Shown here: in pieces, positions 10,153-18,906 of the stretch
Layout of the letters: the number at the start of each line of letters is the position of its first letter
Position numbering within the stretch: position 1 is the stretch's first letter
Assembly (NCBI GenBank): GCA_025594325.1
Contig: JANHCV010000006.1
Location: 124,001 to 188,000 of the forward strand
Source of the DNA: Blastocladiella emersonii ATCC 22665
Lineage: Eukaryota > Blastocladiomycota > Blastocladiomycetes > Blastocladiales > Blastocladiaceae
Direction of reading: 5' to 3'
DNA length: 64,000 bases
Notes under the pieces: generated by a model
Database searches by the model: none
The model's input: only the letters and a program-made list of their open reading frames with translations
What the model was told of the DNA's origin: nothing
Made by a program: the position numbers and the translations under genes

Positions 10153-11745
10153 ATGGGCAACTGTCTATGCCTCGCCCCCGCCTCCCCGCGGTCGCCGTCG
10201 CGCGCGGGGACCACCAAGTCCGCGAGCCAGGGCGGCGGCAGCACGCTCGGCCACCGGTCCGCGCCCAGCGTGGCCTCGGTGCCGCACGTCGGGTTCGGGT
10301 CCGGCGTGGCCAAGGCCAAGTCGGCCGGCTCGAGCATCAAGACCGCGAAGAAGTCGCGGCAGCAGCTCGTGTCCAACGGCTCGCTCGTCTACTCGGTCGC
10401 CACCGCACGCAGCAGCGAACCGCACGTCGCACTCTCGTACAGCACGTCGGCGGTCGCGCAGGTCGCCGAGCATGCGTCCGCGGAGCGGAAGCGGTCCGAC
10501 TCGCGCGACTTTGCGTTCTCGCGTGTCGACGGGAGTGGCGGGGAGGCGACTCGCGTGAAGCGGCCGGGGTCGCTCATCGGGAACGCTTTTGAGATCGAGG
10601 AGTGTAACGTGGGTTATCCGCGTGGTTCGTTCCTGTCGGCGGGAAGCTCATGAGCTCGATCGCCATGTAGTCGGCCGTGCTCCTCGTCATGGACTGGACG
10701 ACCCAGGTCACCATCGACCTGTGCAAGACCTGCGTCATCGTGATTGGTCCATGCGACGGAAGGTACTATCATACCCTCGCTGTCTCGGCACCCTGTCCGC
10801 GAGCACTGACGAGTCACCTCGCACCAGCGTGTTCATTCGCGACTGCGTCGACTGCGTGCTCTTCGTCGTCGCGCGGCAGGTCCGCCTCCGCGACTGCACC
10901 AACTGCACCGTGTACCTGCACGTCGCCACGCCGCCCATCATCGAGACGAGCCGCGACATCGAGTTTCGATGCTTTCAGGGCTGGTATCCCGGGCTTGAAG
11001 GTGCGTGCGCGGCCGGTGGCAGCGGACCGCATCTTTCTCACTACGAGCTCGCGAGTGTAGACCAGTTCGCCGCGGCCAACCTGTCCGTCTTCGACAACCA
11101 CTGGTTCAAGGTGTACGACTTCAGCCCGCCGCCAGCAACTGCACCCGACGGCGAAGCGACTGGACCGCACTATTGCGTCCACGCGACGACGGCCAATGTC
11201 GCCGCGGGATCCGACAGTGTGCTCACGGTGCCCGCGCCGAACCTGCCCGTTCCGGTCGCTGCGAGCGAGGGTGAGGAAGATGTCGAGCTCGAGCTCGACC
11301 TGACTGTGGCCAGCGTCCCGCTGACGCGCCCGCTCGCGGCGGACGAGCAGTGCGAGTTCCTCGTGTGTCCGCTCGTCGCCGCGCCGACTGTGGCCAGGAC
11401 GCTCGGGGTACGCTCGAGTTTCGTCCGCCATGCACGTTGACCACTGACGGCAGGGAGCGCGAGTCTAGGCCGACCTGATCGACGTGCGGACGCTCAAGGA
11501 CGACAAGATGGCGGCGCTATCGAGTCTCGAGCTTGAAGGTATGCGTTTCCCTCGCCTTGCCCGATCGAATCGCTCCCTCACGCATGTTTCGTGTAGCCGA
11601 ACCGCACGCCGTCTTCCTGGCCCTCTCGCCGCTTGACACCGAACCTCGCCCGCCGCTCGCTCAAACCGTCCGCGTGCGCCGTGGCGACAACGACGATCCC
11701 GCGTCCGCGGTGCTCGGCGCTGTATTCGAAATGTCGACGACGTAA
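10153..11745 (+). CDS. RP2: RP2-like protein (tubulin cofactor C / C-CAP domain)
   Basis: RP2 is a membrane-tethered GTPase-activating protein for ARL3 that helps release lipidated cargo into cilia. Six exons are inferred: 10153-10608, 10671-10762, 10828-11000, 11061-11407, 11469-11538 and 11597-11745, giving about 428 residues; every junction keeps frame. The preferred start is the second of two adjacent ATGs, because it gives MGNCLC, a myristoylation/palmitoylation signal like that of RP2. After a Ser/Lys-rich linker, residues about 140-265 form the cofactor C beta-helix: IEECN, VTIDLCKTCVIVIGP, SVFIRDC, QVRLRDC, ATPPIIETS, WYPGLE and LSVFDNHWFKVYDF, closely following RP2. The Arg of the RDC motif is in the position of the RP2 GAP arginine. 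The C-terminal part is weakly conserved. The stop lies 20 bases from the UBR7 stop. Confidence 0.88.
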
Positions 11746-11765
11746 CCAATCCATTAATCCATCCC

Positions 11766-13196
11766 CTAGCTCCCGCCGCCGCGCTTCTTCATGGTCTCAA
11801 AGAACGCCTGGATGTCCTCGGCCGAGACGACGCGGCCCGACTCGGCAAAGTCCTTGAAGTACGACTTGAGCCGCGAGCTGAGGTCGTCCATGGCCTGGAT
11901 CCCTTCGATGGCGCGTACGCGGTCGACGCGCTGCAGCATCTCGACGCCCGCCTCGTACAGCGGCTTGCCCGCGTCCGGGTCCACGTCGGGTGTGATCACG
12001 GGCTCCTCGGCGTACAGGAACGGGAGCGGGAGCGTCTCGGCGCGGTGCTTGCACTAGACACGGAAGCGAGAGGTGAGTTGCGCCAGCGGGTGAAGGTGGG
12101 AAACGGGAGGAAGCGTACCCCGCCGCAGCGACACACCTGGTCCCGCCAGCCGTCGACGAGGAACAGCCATGGAGCCGTGTCGGCAGCGGGCGGCGCCGTG
12201 GAGCTGATGCACACGGCGACGCGCTGGCGTTTCGACGCTGTTGGGCGAGGGGCATCGGGTTCTGGCGAGTGTGGCCGTTTCCGCGTGTTGTCGTCGTTGC
12301 TGGGCGTAGCTGCAGCGGCGGGCACCGCGACGGTCGCCTTGGGCGCGGGTTCCGTTGAACTCGGCGCGCTGGAAGCCTCAGTGGCGGCCGGCGCGACAAT
12401 GTCGATGGGTCGGTCCGCCGACAGCTCGTGAAGCACCGCGAGACCGAGCTACAGTTATTGCGAAAGCACATCAGCGCGATCTTTTGCGTCGTGCAAGCGC
12501 GACGTACCTTGCCCGTGCACGGACCGCAGATCAGGTCGTCGTACGCGTCGCCGTCGGGAAGCTACACGACGGGTCGCGTTCATTAATGCGGTTCGGCACG
12601 GGAATCGGGTATGGGCGACGCACGTTCGGGATGCACGCGTCGTGGAACCAGTCCTGGCACGCGATACACTGGACCATCTCGCGCTTCTCGACGCGCGGGT
12701 CGTACACGGCGTCGCACACGCAGTACCGCTGGCGAAAGTTGTGCCCGTACGTGTTCTCCTCATTCACGGCGCCCTGGGGCTTCTCCTCGAGCGTGCACCC
12801 GCCGCCGCCACACCCGCCGCCGCCACACCCGTCGCGCGCAAACCGCGCAGTCCCGCAGTCGCACCGGAACGCGCGCTTCGTGAACAGCTCTGCGATCTCA
12901 TGGTCGCCGTGGCACTGGATGTGGCACGCGTAGCAGATCCCCGCGGGCTCGACGCCTGAGTCGGCCGGCGTGCACGTCAGGCACACGTAGACGGACTGGT
13001 TGATGTACCCGCGCGCGTAGCTGCACGCGTCCGACTTGTACTGCAGCAGCCGTGCCGCGTCGGCCTCGAGCGCCGCCTCGCGCTGCAGCAGGTCGGACGC
13101 CGTCAGCGTCGCGGGCGCATCGTCGGCGGCAGCATTGCTGGAGACCGTTGCGGTAGATGGCGACTGCAGCGGAGGTTTTTGTGCATTCGAGTCCAT
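11766..13196 (-). CDS. UBR7: UBR7-type E3 ligase (UBR box plus PHD finger)
   Basis: N-recognin-type ubiquitin ligase/histone reader related to human UBR7 and fission-yeast Mlo2. Four exons on the minus strand: 13196-12624, 12561-12508, 12448-12119 and 12053-11766, with introns of 59-65 bases, all phase 0, giving about 414 residues. Residues 58-134 are the UBR box (CSYARGYINQSVYVCLTC, then CYACHIQCHGDHE and RCDCGTARF). Residues 159-210 are a PHD-like finger (YCVC, MVQCIACQDWFHDACI, LICGPC), completed only when the 18-codon second exon is included. The C-terminal exons carry the WRDQVCRCGGC cysteine cluster and a helical tail (VDRVRAIEGIQAMDDL, DIQAFFETMKKR) typical of UBR7. A Gly/Cys-rich insertion (about 123-134) interrupts the UBR-PHD linker. 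Confidence 0.92.
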
Positions 13197-13538
13197 GGTG
13201 CTGCGTGGGGTCGGTGAGAGCGAGAACGGGTGCGGCGGTGGGCCGGCGATCAGATCGCGAATGCGGGCCGAGGTTGGTCAGCTGACGTTCACGCGCATAT
13301 GAGCTCGAAGGTGCGACGCGTCGCATACTTGCTGGCGCTCCGAAAAACTTGCACAGGAGCAACTGTTCGAGGCCAAAGAGAAGAAGTCAACGGGATCTGC
13401 CCAATCGAGATGTCGCACGCAACGCGATCATACGCTGGATCATCGCGTACCAGCCAACTTCACGCGCGGCGCGCTCAATGCAATGACTCCGGGGCAACTC
13501 GTCATTGCTGGGCAGAGTAAACGATACATCGAGGTACA
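13197..13538. promoter_or_regulatory. UBR7 upstream region
   Basis: This 342-base gap lies between the UBR7 start and the 3' end of the next minus-strand gene. GCGACGCGTCGCA at 13313-13325, about 117 bases upstream of the UBR7 ATG, is a perfect palindromic version of the recurring promoter motif. Nothing else is recognisable. Confidence 0.45.
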
Positions 13539-15057
13539 TCACATCAACCATTCTTCAACAGGATCATCGGCAGGACCAACAGCATCAACTTGGATTGCGT
13601 TGACGCGCTGCAGCGCCTTGGGCGCTTGACTGATCCCAGTCGCCTCCTGCGGCGTCAAAGCGGATGCTTGCGGCAGTAGAGCAGGTGCTGATGACGGGCG
13701 GGGCGTGAGGACGAGCGGTACATCAAGCAAACCGTCCTCCTGAAGTTCCAGCAGCGGCGGCGCGAGGAGATCGGTTGTGCGGACGCGCTTCTGACGCTTC
13801 CGTGCTGCAGCTGTGGTGTGCTCAGGTGCGGAGGAGGGGAGCGTGCTCGCAGAGATGGGTGGTGGTGGAACAGCATCGACTTCGACACACGCTTGAGCTT
13901 GCTGCGTTGGAGCCGTCGATGCTGCTGCATGCACCTTGAGCCGGTGGGCGGCGATCGCTGCAGCAAAGGTCGGGTCAACGGGAGGAATCGCGATGACAAA
14001 GTCACGGAGCACGCGTCGCTGCTGAGTGTCGTTGGGGCGGACGCGGACAAGCTTGGAGGCCATAGAGCAGGTTGGTCTGGACGAGAAACGGAAGCGGAGT
14101 TGCAACCCTGGTCCGGTTGCGGCTGCTTCTTCTCCTTGGTGGGAAGCGCGGGCGGCGTCGAGGTAGAGAGCAGCGGAGACGAAGCGGAAGCAGCAAGCGA
14201 ATTGCGAGTGGAGGCAGTGGGGGCCGGTCGCGATGGAGTGGCGGGTAGCGACGGCGACGGTGATGGCGAGGAAGTGGTCCGTGGCGAGGCGGCGCCACCG
14301 TCCCGAGAAGGCGGAAGCGGCGCGACCAAGGAGTCATCACCAAGCGCGAGCGCGCCGGCTTCGGGCTGCGGCACATGACGCTTGCGAACCGTTCTGGTCG
14401 CGACCGGGACACGCCGCTCCCGCGCATCCAGTGCTGCCGGGTCGAGTGCGGGAAGCCTCGGTGGCGGCGGCGGAAGCCCGCGCACCGACATGGGCAAGAT
14501 CCGGGAGACAAGCGATTGGACGCGGGACCGACGCGCGCGCTCGGCCTCGTCAAGCGGAAGCGCACCCAGCAGGCTGGCGGGGCCCTCGACCGACTTGGGC
14601 GTGAGCGGCGGCAGGGGCACTTCGGCCGCGTTGAAGCGAAGCGGCGGGCCCAAGCCAGCGTGGTGGGCGCGGCAGTGAGCGTCGCGCTCGTCCAGGGCCG
14701 CTGCACGCGCATGTACTCGGCCGTGAGCTTGGTGAATCCATCGAGCGCGGCAAGCAGCTTGCGCTCGAGGGTGGCGTTGATAGACTCGCAAGCGGACAAG
14801 GCGGTCTGCGTGGCCTCGAGCTCCTTCTTCGTGAGCTCGTGTTGCTACGATGGCGCGCTGGGGTCAGCGCAGCGCGCCTTGCGCGACACAGGCGATCGTA
14901 CTTGGCGCAACTCGGCGTGTTCTTTCGTGTGCTCCCGCACGGCAGCCAGCTGCTGCTCGACGTGAGCGAACGCGTCGTTGCCCTCGGGTTGAGGGTCAAG
15001 CTGCGCCCGGCCCGCGACGGAAGCCGGCGGCATGAAGCGGGGCGGCGGAGCGATCAT
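13539..15057 (-). CDS. Coiled-coil protein of unknown function, related to the AT-hook gene
   Basis: I do not recognise this gene. The proposed exons on the minus strand are 15057-14902, 14844-14707, 14593-14090 and 14021-13539 (about 426 residues, all junctions phase 0). The first intron (57 bases, GTACGA, CTGAC branch, CGTAG) is convincing. The second (donor GTGCAG) and third (donor GTTTCT) use weaker sites and are needed to keep frame; if they are wrong, the gene carries frameshifts. Residues about 25-98 form a probable coiled coil. The middle is Pro/Ser-rich with a basic VRKRHVPQP patch. The C-terminal region (VLRDFVIAIP, then a QEATGI segment and a VDAVGPADDPVEEWL end) matches the end of the neighbouring AT-hook gene, so the two are tandem paralogues in that part. 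The N-terminal coil superficially resembles cohesion/kinetochore proteins, but I claim no such function. Confidence 0.55.
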
Positions 15058-15739
15058 CGGGGATGCGCGGATCGGAGTTGATTCGTAGTGTTACGTTGCG
15101 TGGAAGCGGATATCAAGTTGGACTGGGCGAGAGAGAGAGAACGGGCGGCGGCGCCAACTGGGCAGTCGGATCGGTCGCCCGCCCGCCAGTCGCGCGGCGC
15201 AAACCCGAGACGCGTTGCGCTCGGCCTCGGCCCGAGTGCATCGCTGAGCGCGTCGGCACCGTCACACAATGGCATGAAGTGTGACCGTCTCATGCACCGG
15301 AACGGATTCACCAAGCGGACGAGCTCGCGACTGACGCGGATCGGCGGCGCGACGGAGGTCCTGTCGCTAAGTCGCGAAGCCGCAAAGCACGGGCGCGCGC
15401 TGGGGTGCGCGCTGCTCCATGTCGGTGCCGACCAGAAGAGCGTCCTCCTGCGGAAGCAGCGACTGGGCTCGCAGCCGGCGAAGTGGCCGCGGCCTCACTC
15501 GAGAAGGCGTCGCGTCGATGCAACCGTGGTGCGCTCCGCTCCAAGTTGCCGCGAGTGGCAGCGACGACCATGACGGCAGACCAATTTCATAAGAATGCGT
15601 CGTCTTCTATGAGCACCGAGCTTCATTGGGGAGCGAGAGAGCGAAGCGAGCTCAAGCGGCTCGCGGGACGTGCTCAGGGGAACCGTCCCCCACCGTCGCC
15701 CGTCGCGTCGCTCATTTCGAGGGTACACGATCCATGTCA
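15058..15739. other. Intergenic region between the paired genes
   Basis: This 682-base gap lies between the start of the coiled-coil gene and the end of the AT-hook gene, both on the minus strand. It should hold the promoter of the former and the 3' end of the latter. The short open frames are Arg-rich and not protein-like. No repeats or RNA genes are visible. Confidence 0.45.
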
Positions 15740-18679
15740 TCAACTCAACAATTCATCAACAGGACCGTTCTCGGCATCCAGAACATCGACCTTGCACACC
15801 TCGACGCGCCTGAGCGCGATGGACATGCGCCGGATCCCCGCCGCCTCCTGCGGGGCTGACACGGGCGGCGCCAGCGGCGCTGGCGGAGCGCGCAAACACG
15901 CCGCGTGGGGGGATTCGACAAAGTCCTCGATCGACCCCTCGCTGGGAATCGGGTGAAGCGGCAGCGGGGCGGAGTTCAAGAGCAGCGTCGACCGCCGCCG
16001 CGTTGAGTGCGTGGTGGGCGCGGGCGACTGGGAGCGCGTCGACTTGGGCGCCGGAGCGGCGGGGGTTTGTGTGAGCGCCTGCGATGGCCGTGGTGCCGAG
16101 ACCCGTGGGGTGGAACGACGCGAGGGGACGGCTGCGTGTGTCGATGGCTCCAACTCGAGACGAGGTGGATCCGCGGTGGATGGTGCAGCGGGACCAGCGG
16201 TCAACGGTGCCGCTGGCGACGCGGCAGGCGCAGCTGGGGAGCTCGCGGCGGCGGCGGCGAGCGCGGCGGACTTGGCCTGCGCCCGGGTGCGGCGTGGGAG
16301 CGGTGCGGCGGCCGCACCCACCTGGTCGACGTGTTGCGCGACAGGCTCGCCGCGGTCAGCGACGAGAGCGGCGGCGGGACGCGCTGGTGCAGCTGGTTCG
16401 GCCGACTTGGCGGCAGCGTCCGGAGGTGGACTCGCGCGTGGAACAGAGCAAGGTCTGCCCACGCGACGGGGAGCGGGCGCAGGAAGCGAGGTCTCGAGCG
16501 CGGCCGCGGGCGGTGAAGACGCGAGCACGGTCGACGAGGACGTATCGGCGACCGCTTTGCCTGCACGCGCGCGAGTCGCAGGTTTCGCGGCCGATGATGA
16601 TGCTGCAGCGGTCGAACTCAGCGACGCAGCAGCGTGGGATCGAGGAGGACGGCCGGCGGCGGCGGGTGCGGCGGGATCGGCAGCAGGAACCACGTCCAAA
16701 CTCGCAGCCGAGTCGGTGGGTGCAGTAGCAGCAGCCTCGATCGCGTGCTGCGGGACGCGGCGCGGGCGGCCAGGGCCGCGCTTCGCGGGAGCGACGGGGG
16801 CGAGAACAGCGGGCGCGGGGACGGCGGGTGCGGGCACGTCGGGCCCTGGTGATACGGCTGGAGCTGCGTTCGGTCCCGCGGCCGAGTCGCTGGGCGCAGG
16901 AGCGACAGCAATCGCGACGCTCGGCTGCGGGACGCGACGCGGACGGCCAGGGCCGCGCTTCGCGGGAGCGGCGGGGGCGGGAACAGCGGGAGCGGGAACA
17001 GCGGGAGCGGCGGGGGCGGGAGCAGCGGACGCGAGAGGGTAGGAGCCCGGGACGGCAGCTGTTACTGGCAGTACGGCTGGAACTGCGCTCGGTCCCGCGG
17101 CCGAGTCGGTGGGCGTAGCAGCGGCAGCGATCGCGACGCTCGGCTGCGGGACGCGACGCGGACGGCCAGGGCCGCGCTTCGCGGGAGCGGCGGGGGCGGG
17201 AACAGCGGGCGCGGGGGCAGCAGCGGGTGCGAGCGCGTTGGAGCCCTGGAAAGCAGCTGGCACATGTGCTGCATCTGAGACGGGGCTCGGTTCCGCGGCC
17301 GAGCCAGTGTTCACAACAGCGGCAGCAGTCGCGACGCTCGGCTGCGGAACGCGACGTGGACGACCGCGACCGCGCTTAGCGGCAGCGACGGGCGCGGGAA
17401 CAGCGGGCGCGAGGTGGTCCGAGTCCTGCACGGAAGCCGGCGCTGGCGATACAGCGGCAGCAAAGGCAGCTGCGGCGTTTGCCTGCGTGTTGCGGCGTGG
17501 ACGGCCGCGGCCGCGGGGAGCGGGAGCGGGTGCGACAGCAGCAGGCGCAGGAGCAGGTGCAGGAGCAAGAAACGCGCTTGGTCCCGCGGGCGAGCTAGCG
17601 GGCGCGGCGGCCGACTCCTGCGACTTGCGGCGGTGCGCGGTGACGGCGGCCGCGATCTCGGCCTGGGGGTCGCCGATCGGGATCACAAAGTCCGGGAACG
17701 TGCGCCTTGGCGCGCCGGGCGGCGATCGTAGGGCGACGAGGGCAGCGAAACTCGTGGGATCCAGCCGTTGCCGCTTATTCACGGCGTCGGCAGCGGCGGG
17801 CGCGTCGGCTGCACGAGCGCGTTTCCGCGGCGCGGGTGGCGACGTTGCGACGACAGTGTCGCCCAACACCAACGTCGACGAGGAACACGGCGGGCTCGGG
17901 AGCACGAGCGTCATCGGCGGTCCGTCAACGAGTTCGTCGAACCGCTCGCTCTGGGGGACGGGTCCGGCGTTGGGCGGGAGGATGATAGGCCGGTTGCGCG
18001 AGGCGCGGCGCGGCGGCCGGGGTGCGGGGACACGCGGCGCGTTGGGCATGTGCTGGTGGTGGAGCTCGGCGATCAGGCCGACGAGGTGCGCCTCGTTGTC
18101 CTCGTAGGTGCGGAGGGCGGCGGAGGGCGCAGCAGCGCGAGGGCGCATCGAGACGAGGATGTCCGAGTCGTCCGAGTCGGAGCCCGAGTGCGCGTCGTCG
18201 TCGTCGCCGGAGGAAGATCCCGACTCGGGCGTCCCAGAAGCAGCGTCATCGTCTTCGGCGGCGGACCCTGCCTCCTCGCCGCAGTCGCTCGCACTCGCAG
18301 GCTCCTCCTCTTCCACGGCGTCCGCGTCGCGCCCCCTTGCGAGCGTCCCGAACGCGTACCGGCCGGGCTGGCTCAGGAACCCGCTGCCGGACTCGTCCTC
18401 GTACACGGCGTCGTCGTCGTGGAGGTCGATCTCGACGTCGTCCTCGAACTGGTGCGAGTAGCGGAAGTAGATGTCGTCGAGCTCGGCCTGGAACCGCGAC
18501 ACGGACGCGGCGCGCTGCTTGTGCAGCGGCAGCGCCGGGTCGGGCGGCGGCGGGCACACGAAGCTGCGCGAGGGCACGCCAATGGTGTCGGCGAGACGCA
18601 GCCTCGGCCGCGGCGCCGGCGGGGACGGTGGTGGGGACGGCGTTGGGTCGGGCCGGCGTCGGCGGCGGGGTTGCGTCAT
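15740..18679 (-). CDS. AT-hook repeat protein (about 979 aa)
   Basis: A single uninterrupted frame from an ATG at 18679. The N-terminus is proline-rich, followed by an unfamiliar segment (FQAELDDIYFRYSHQFEDDV, about 63-82) and a long acidic Ser/Asp stretch. Residues about 400-640 contain five AT-hook cores (GRGRPRR, then RGRGRPRR, then three of RGPGRPRRVPQ) separated by Ala/Pro-rich spacers, plus a degenerate sixth core (RRVGRPCSVP) further on. AT-hooks bind the minor groove of AT-rich DNA, so a chromatin role is likely. The region before them (TFPDFVIPIGDP) and the C-terminus (QEAAGIRRM, then VDVLDAENGPVDELLS) match the neighbouring coiled-coil gene. It lacks that gene's N-terminal coil. The exact function is unknown. 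Confidence 0.75.
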   Translation of the reverse strand: MTQPRRRRRPDPTPSPPPSPPAPRPRLRLADTIGVPSRSFVCPPPPDPALPLHKQRAASVSRFQAELDDIYFRYSHQFEDDVEIDLHDDDAVYEDESGSGFLSQPGRYAFGTLARGRDADAVEEEEPASASDCGEEAGSAAEDDDAASGTPESGSSSGDDDDAHSGSDSDDSDILVSMRPRAAAPSAALRTYEDNEAHLVGLIAELHHQHMPNAPRVPAPRPPRRASRNRPIILPPNAGPVPQSERFDELVDGPPMTLVLPSPPCSSSTLVLGDTVVATSPPAPRKRARAADAPAAADAVNKRQRLDPTSFAALVALRSPPGAPRRTFPDFVIPIGDPQAEIAAAVTAHRRKSQESAAAPASSPAGPSAFLAPAPAPAPAAVAPAPAPRGRGRPRRNTQANAAAAFAAAVSPAPASVQDSDHLAPAVPAPVAAAKRGRGRPRRVPQPSVATAAAVVNTGSAAEPSPVSDAAHVPAAFQGSNALAPAAAPAPAVPAPAAPAKRGPGRPRRVPQPSVAIAAAATPTDSAAGPSAVPAVLPVTAAVPGSYPLASAAPAPAAPAVPAPAVPAPAAPAKRGPGRPRRVPQPSVAIAVAPAPSDSAAGPNAAPAVSPGPDVPAPAVPAPAVLAPVAPAKRGPGRPRRVPQHAIEAAATAPTDSAASLDVVPAADPAAPAAAGRPPRSHAAASLSSTAAASSSAAKPATRARAGKAVADTSSSTVLASSPPAAALETSLPAPAPRRVGRPCSVPRASPPPDAAAKSAEPAAPARPAAALVADRGEPVAQHVDQVGAAAAPLPRRTRAQAKSAALAAAAASSPAAPAASPAAPLTAGPAAPSTADPPRLELEPSTHAAVPSRRSTPRVSAPRPSQALTQTPAAPAPKSTRSQSPAPTTHSTRRRSTLLLNSAPLPLHPIPSEGSIEDFVESPHAACLRAPPAPLAPPVSAPQEAAGIRRMSIALRRVEVCKVDVLDAENGPVDELLS
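16700..17540. repeat. Tandem repeats encoding the AT-hook array
   Basis: Within the AT-hook gene a unit of about 180-220 bases recurs about five times. Each unit carries GGACGCGACGCGGACGGCC or a variant (for example near 16930 and 17150, which are nearly identical over more than 60 bases), followed by Ala/Pro spacer codons. High identity between units suggests recent unequal exchange, so copy number may vary between strains. Confidence 0.75.
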
Positions 18680-18906
18680 GTTTTTAGTGCTTCATGTGGG
18701 GGTGGTTCGTTGCAGAGCGTGGTGAGGGAGGGGAGCGGCGAAGCGGCGCGACGACCGTCGACTCTCTGCCCGCGCAGCGCATCGTCGCCCCGGCTGCCGC
18801 CGACCTCGCCTCTCCCCTCGACAAGCGAAAAACAGAGGATACAACGGCGTAGATGGTACATAATGGTGGCGTGATAGATAGGATAGGATACAAATTCACC
18901 ACTCTC

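Noticed and set aside
13539-15057. Calling the coiled-coil gene a pseudogene because of two frame changes
   Set aside because: Phase-0 introns can be drawn at both frame changes, so an intact gene is at least as likely. The donors are weak, so the call is kept tentative.
16700-17540. Regularly spaced repeats that could suggest a CRISPR-like array
   Set aside because: The units encode AT-hooks in one continuous frame of a eukaryotic gene, and the spacers are also similar to each other.
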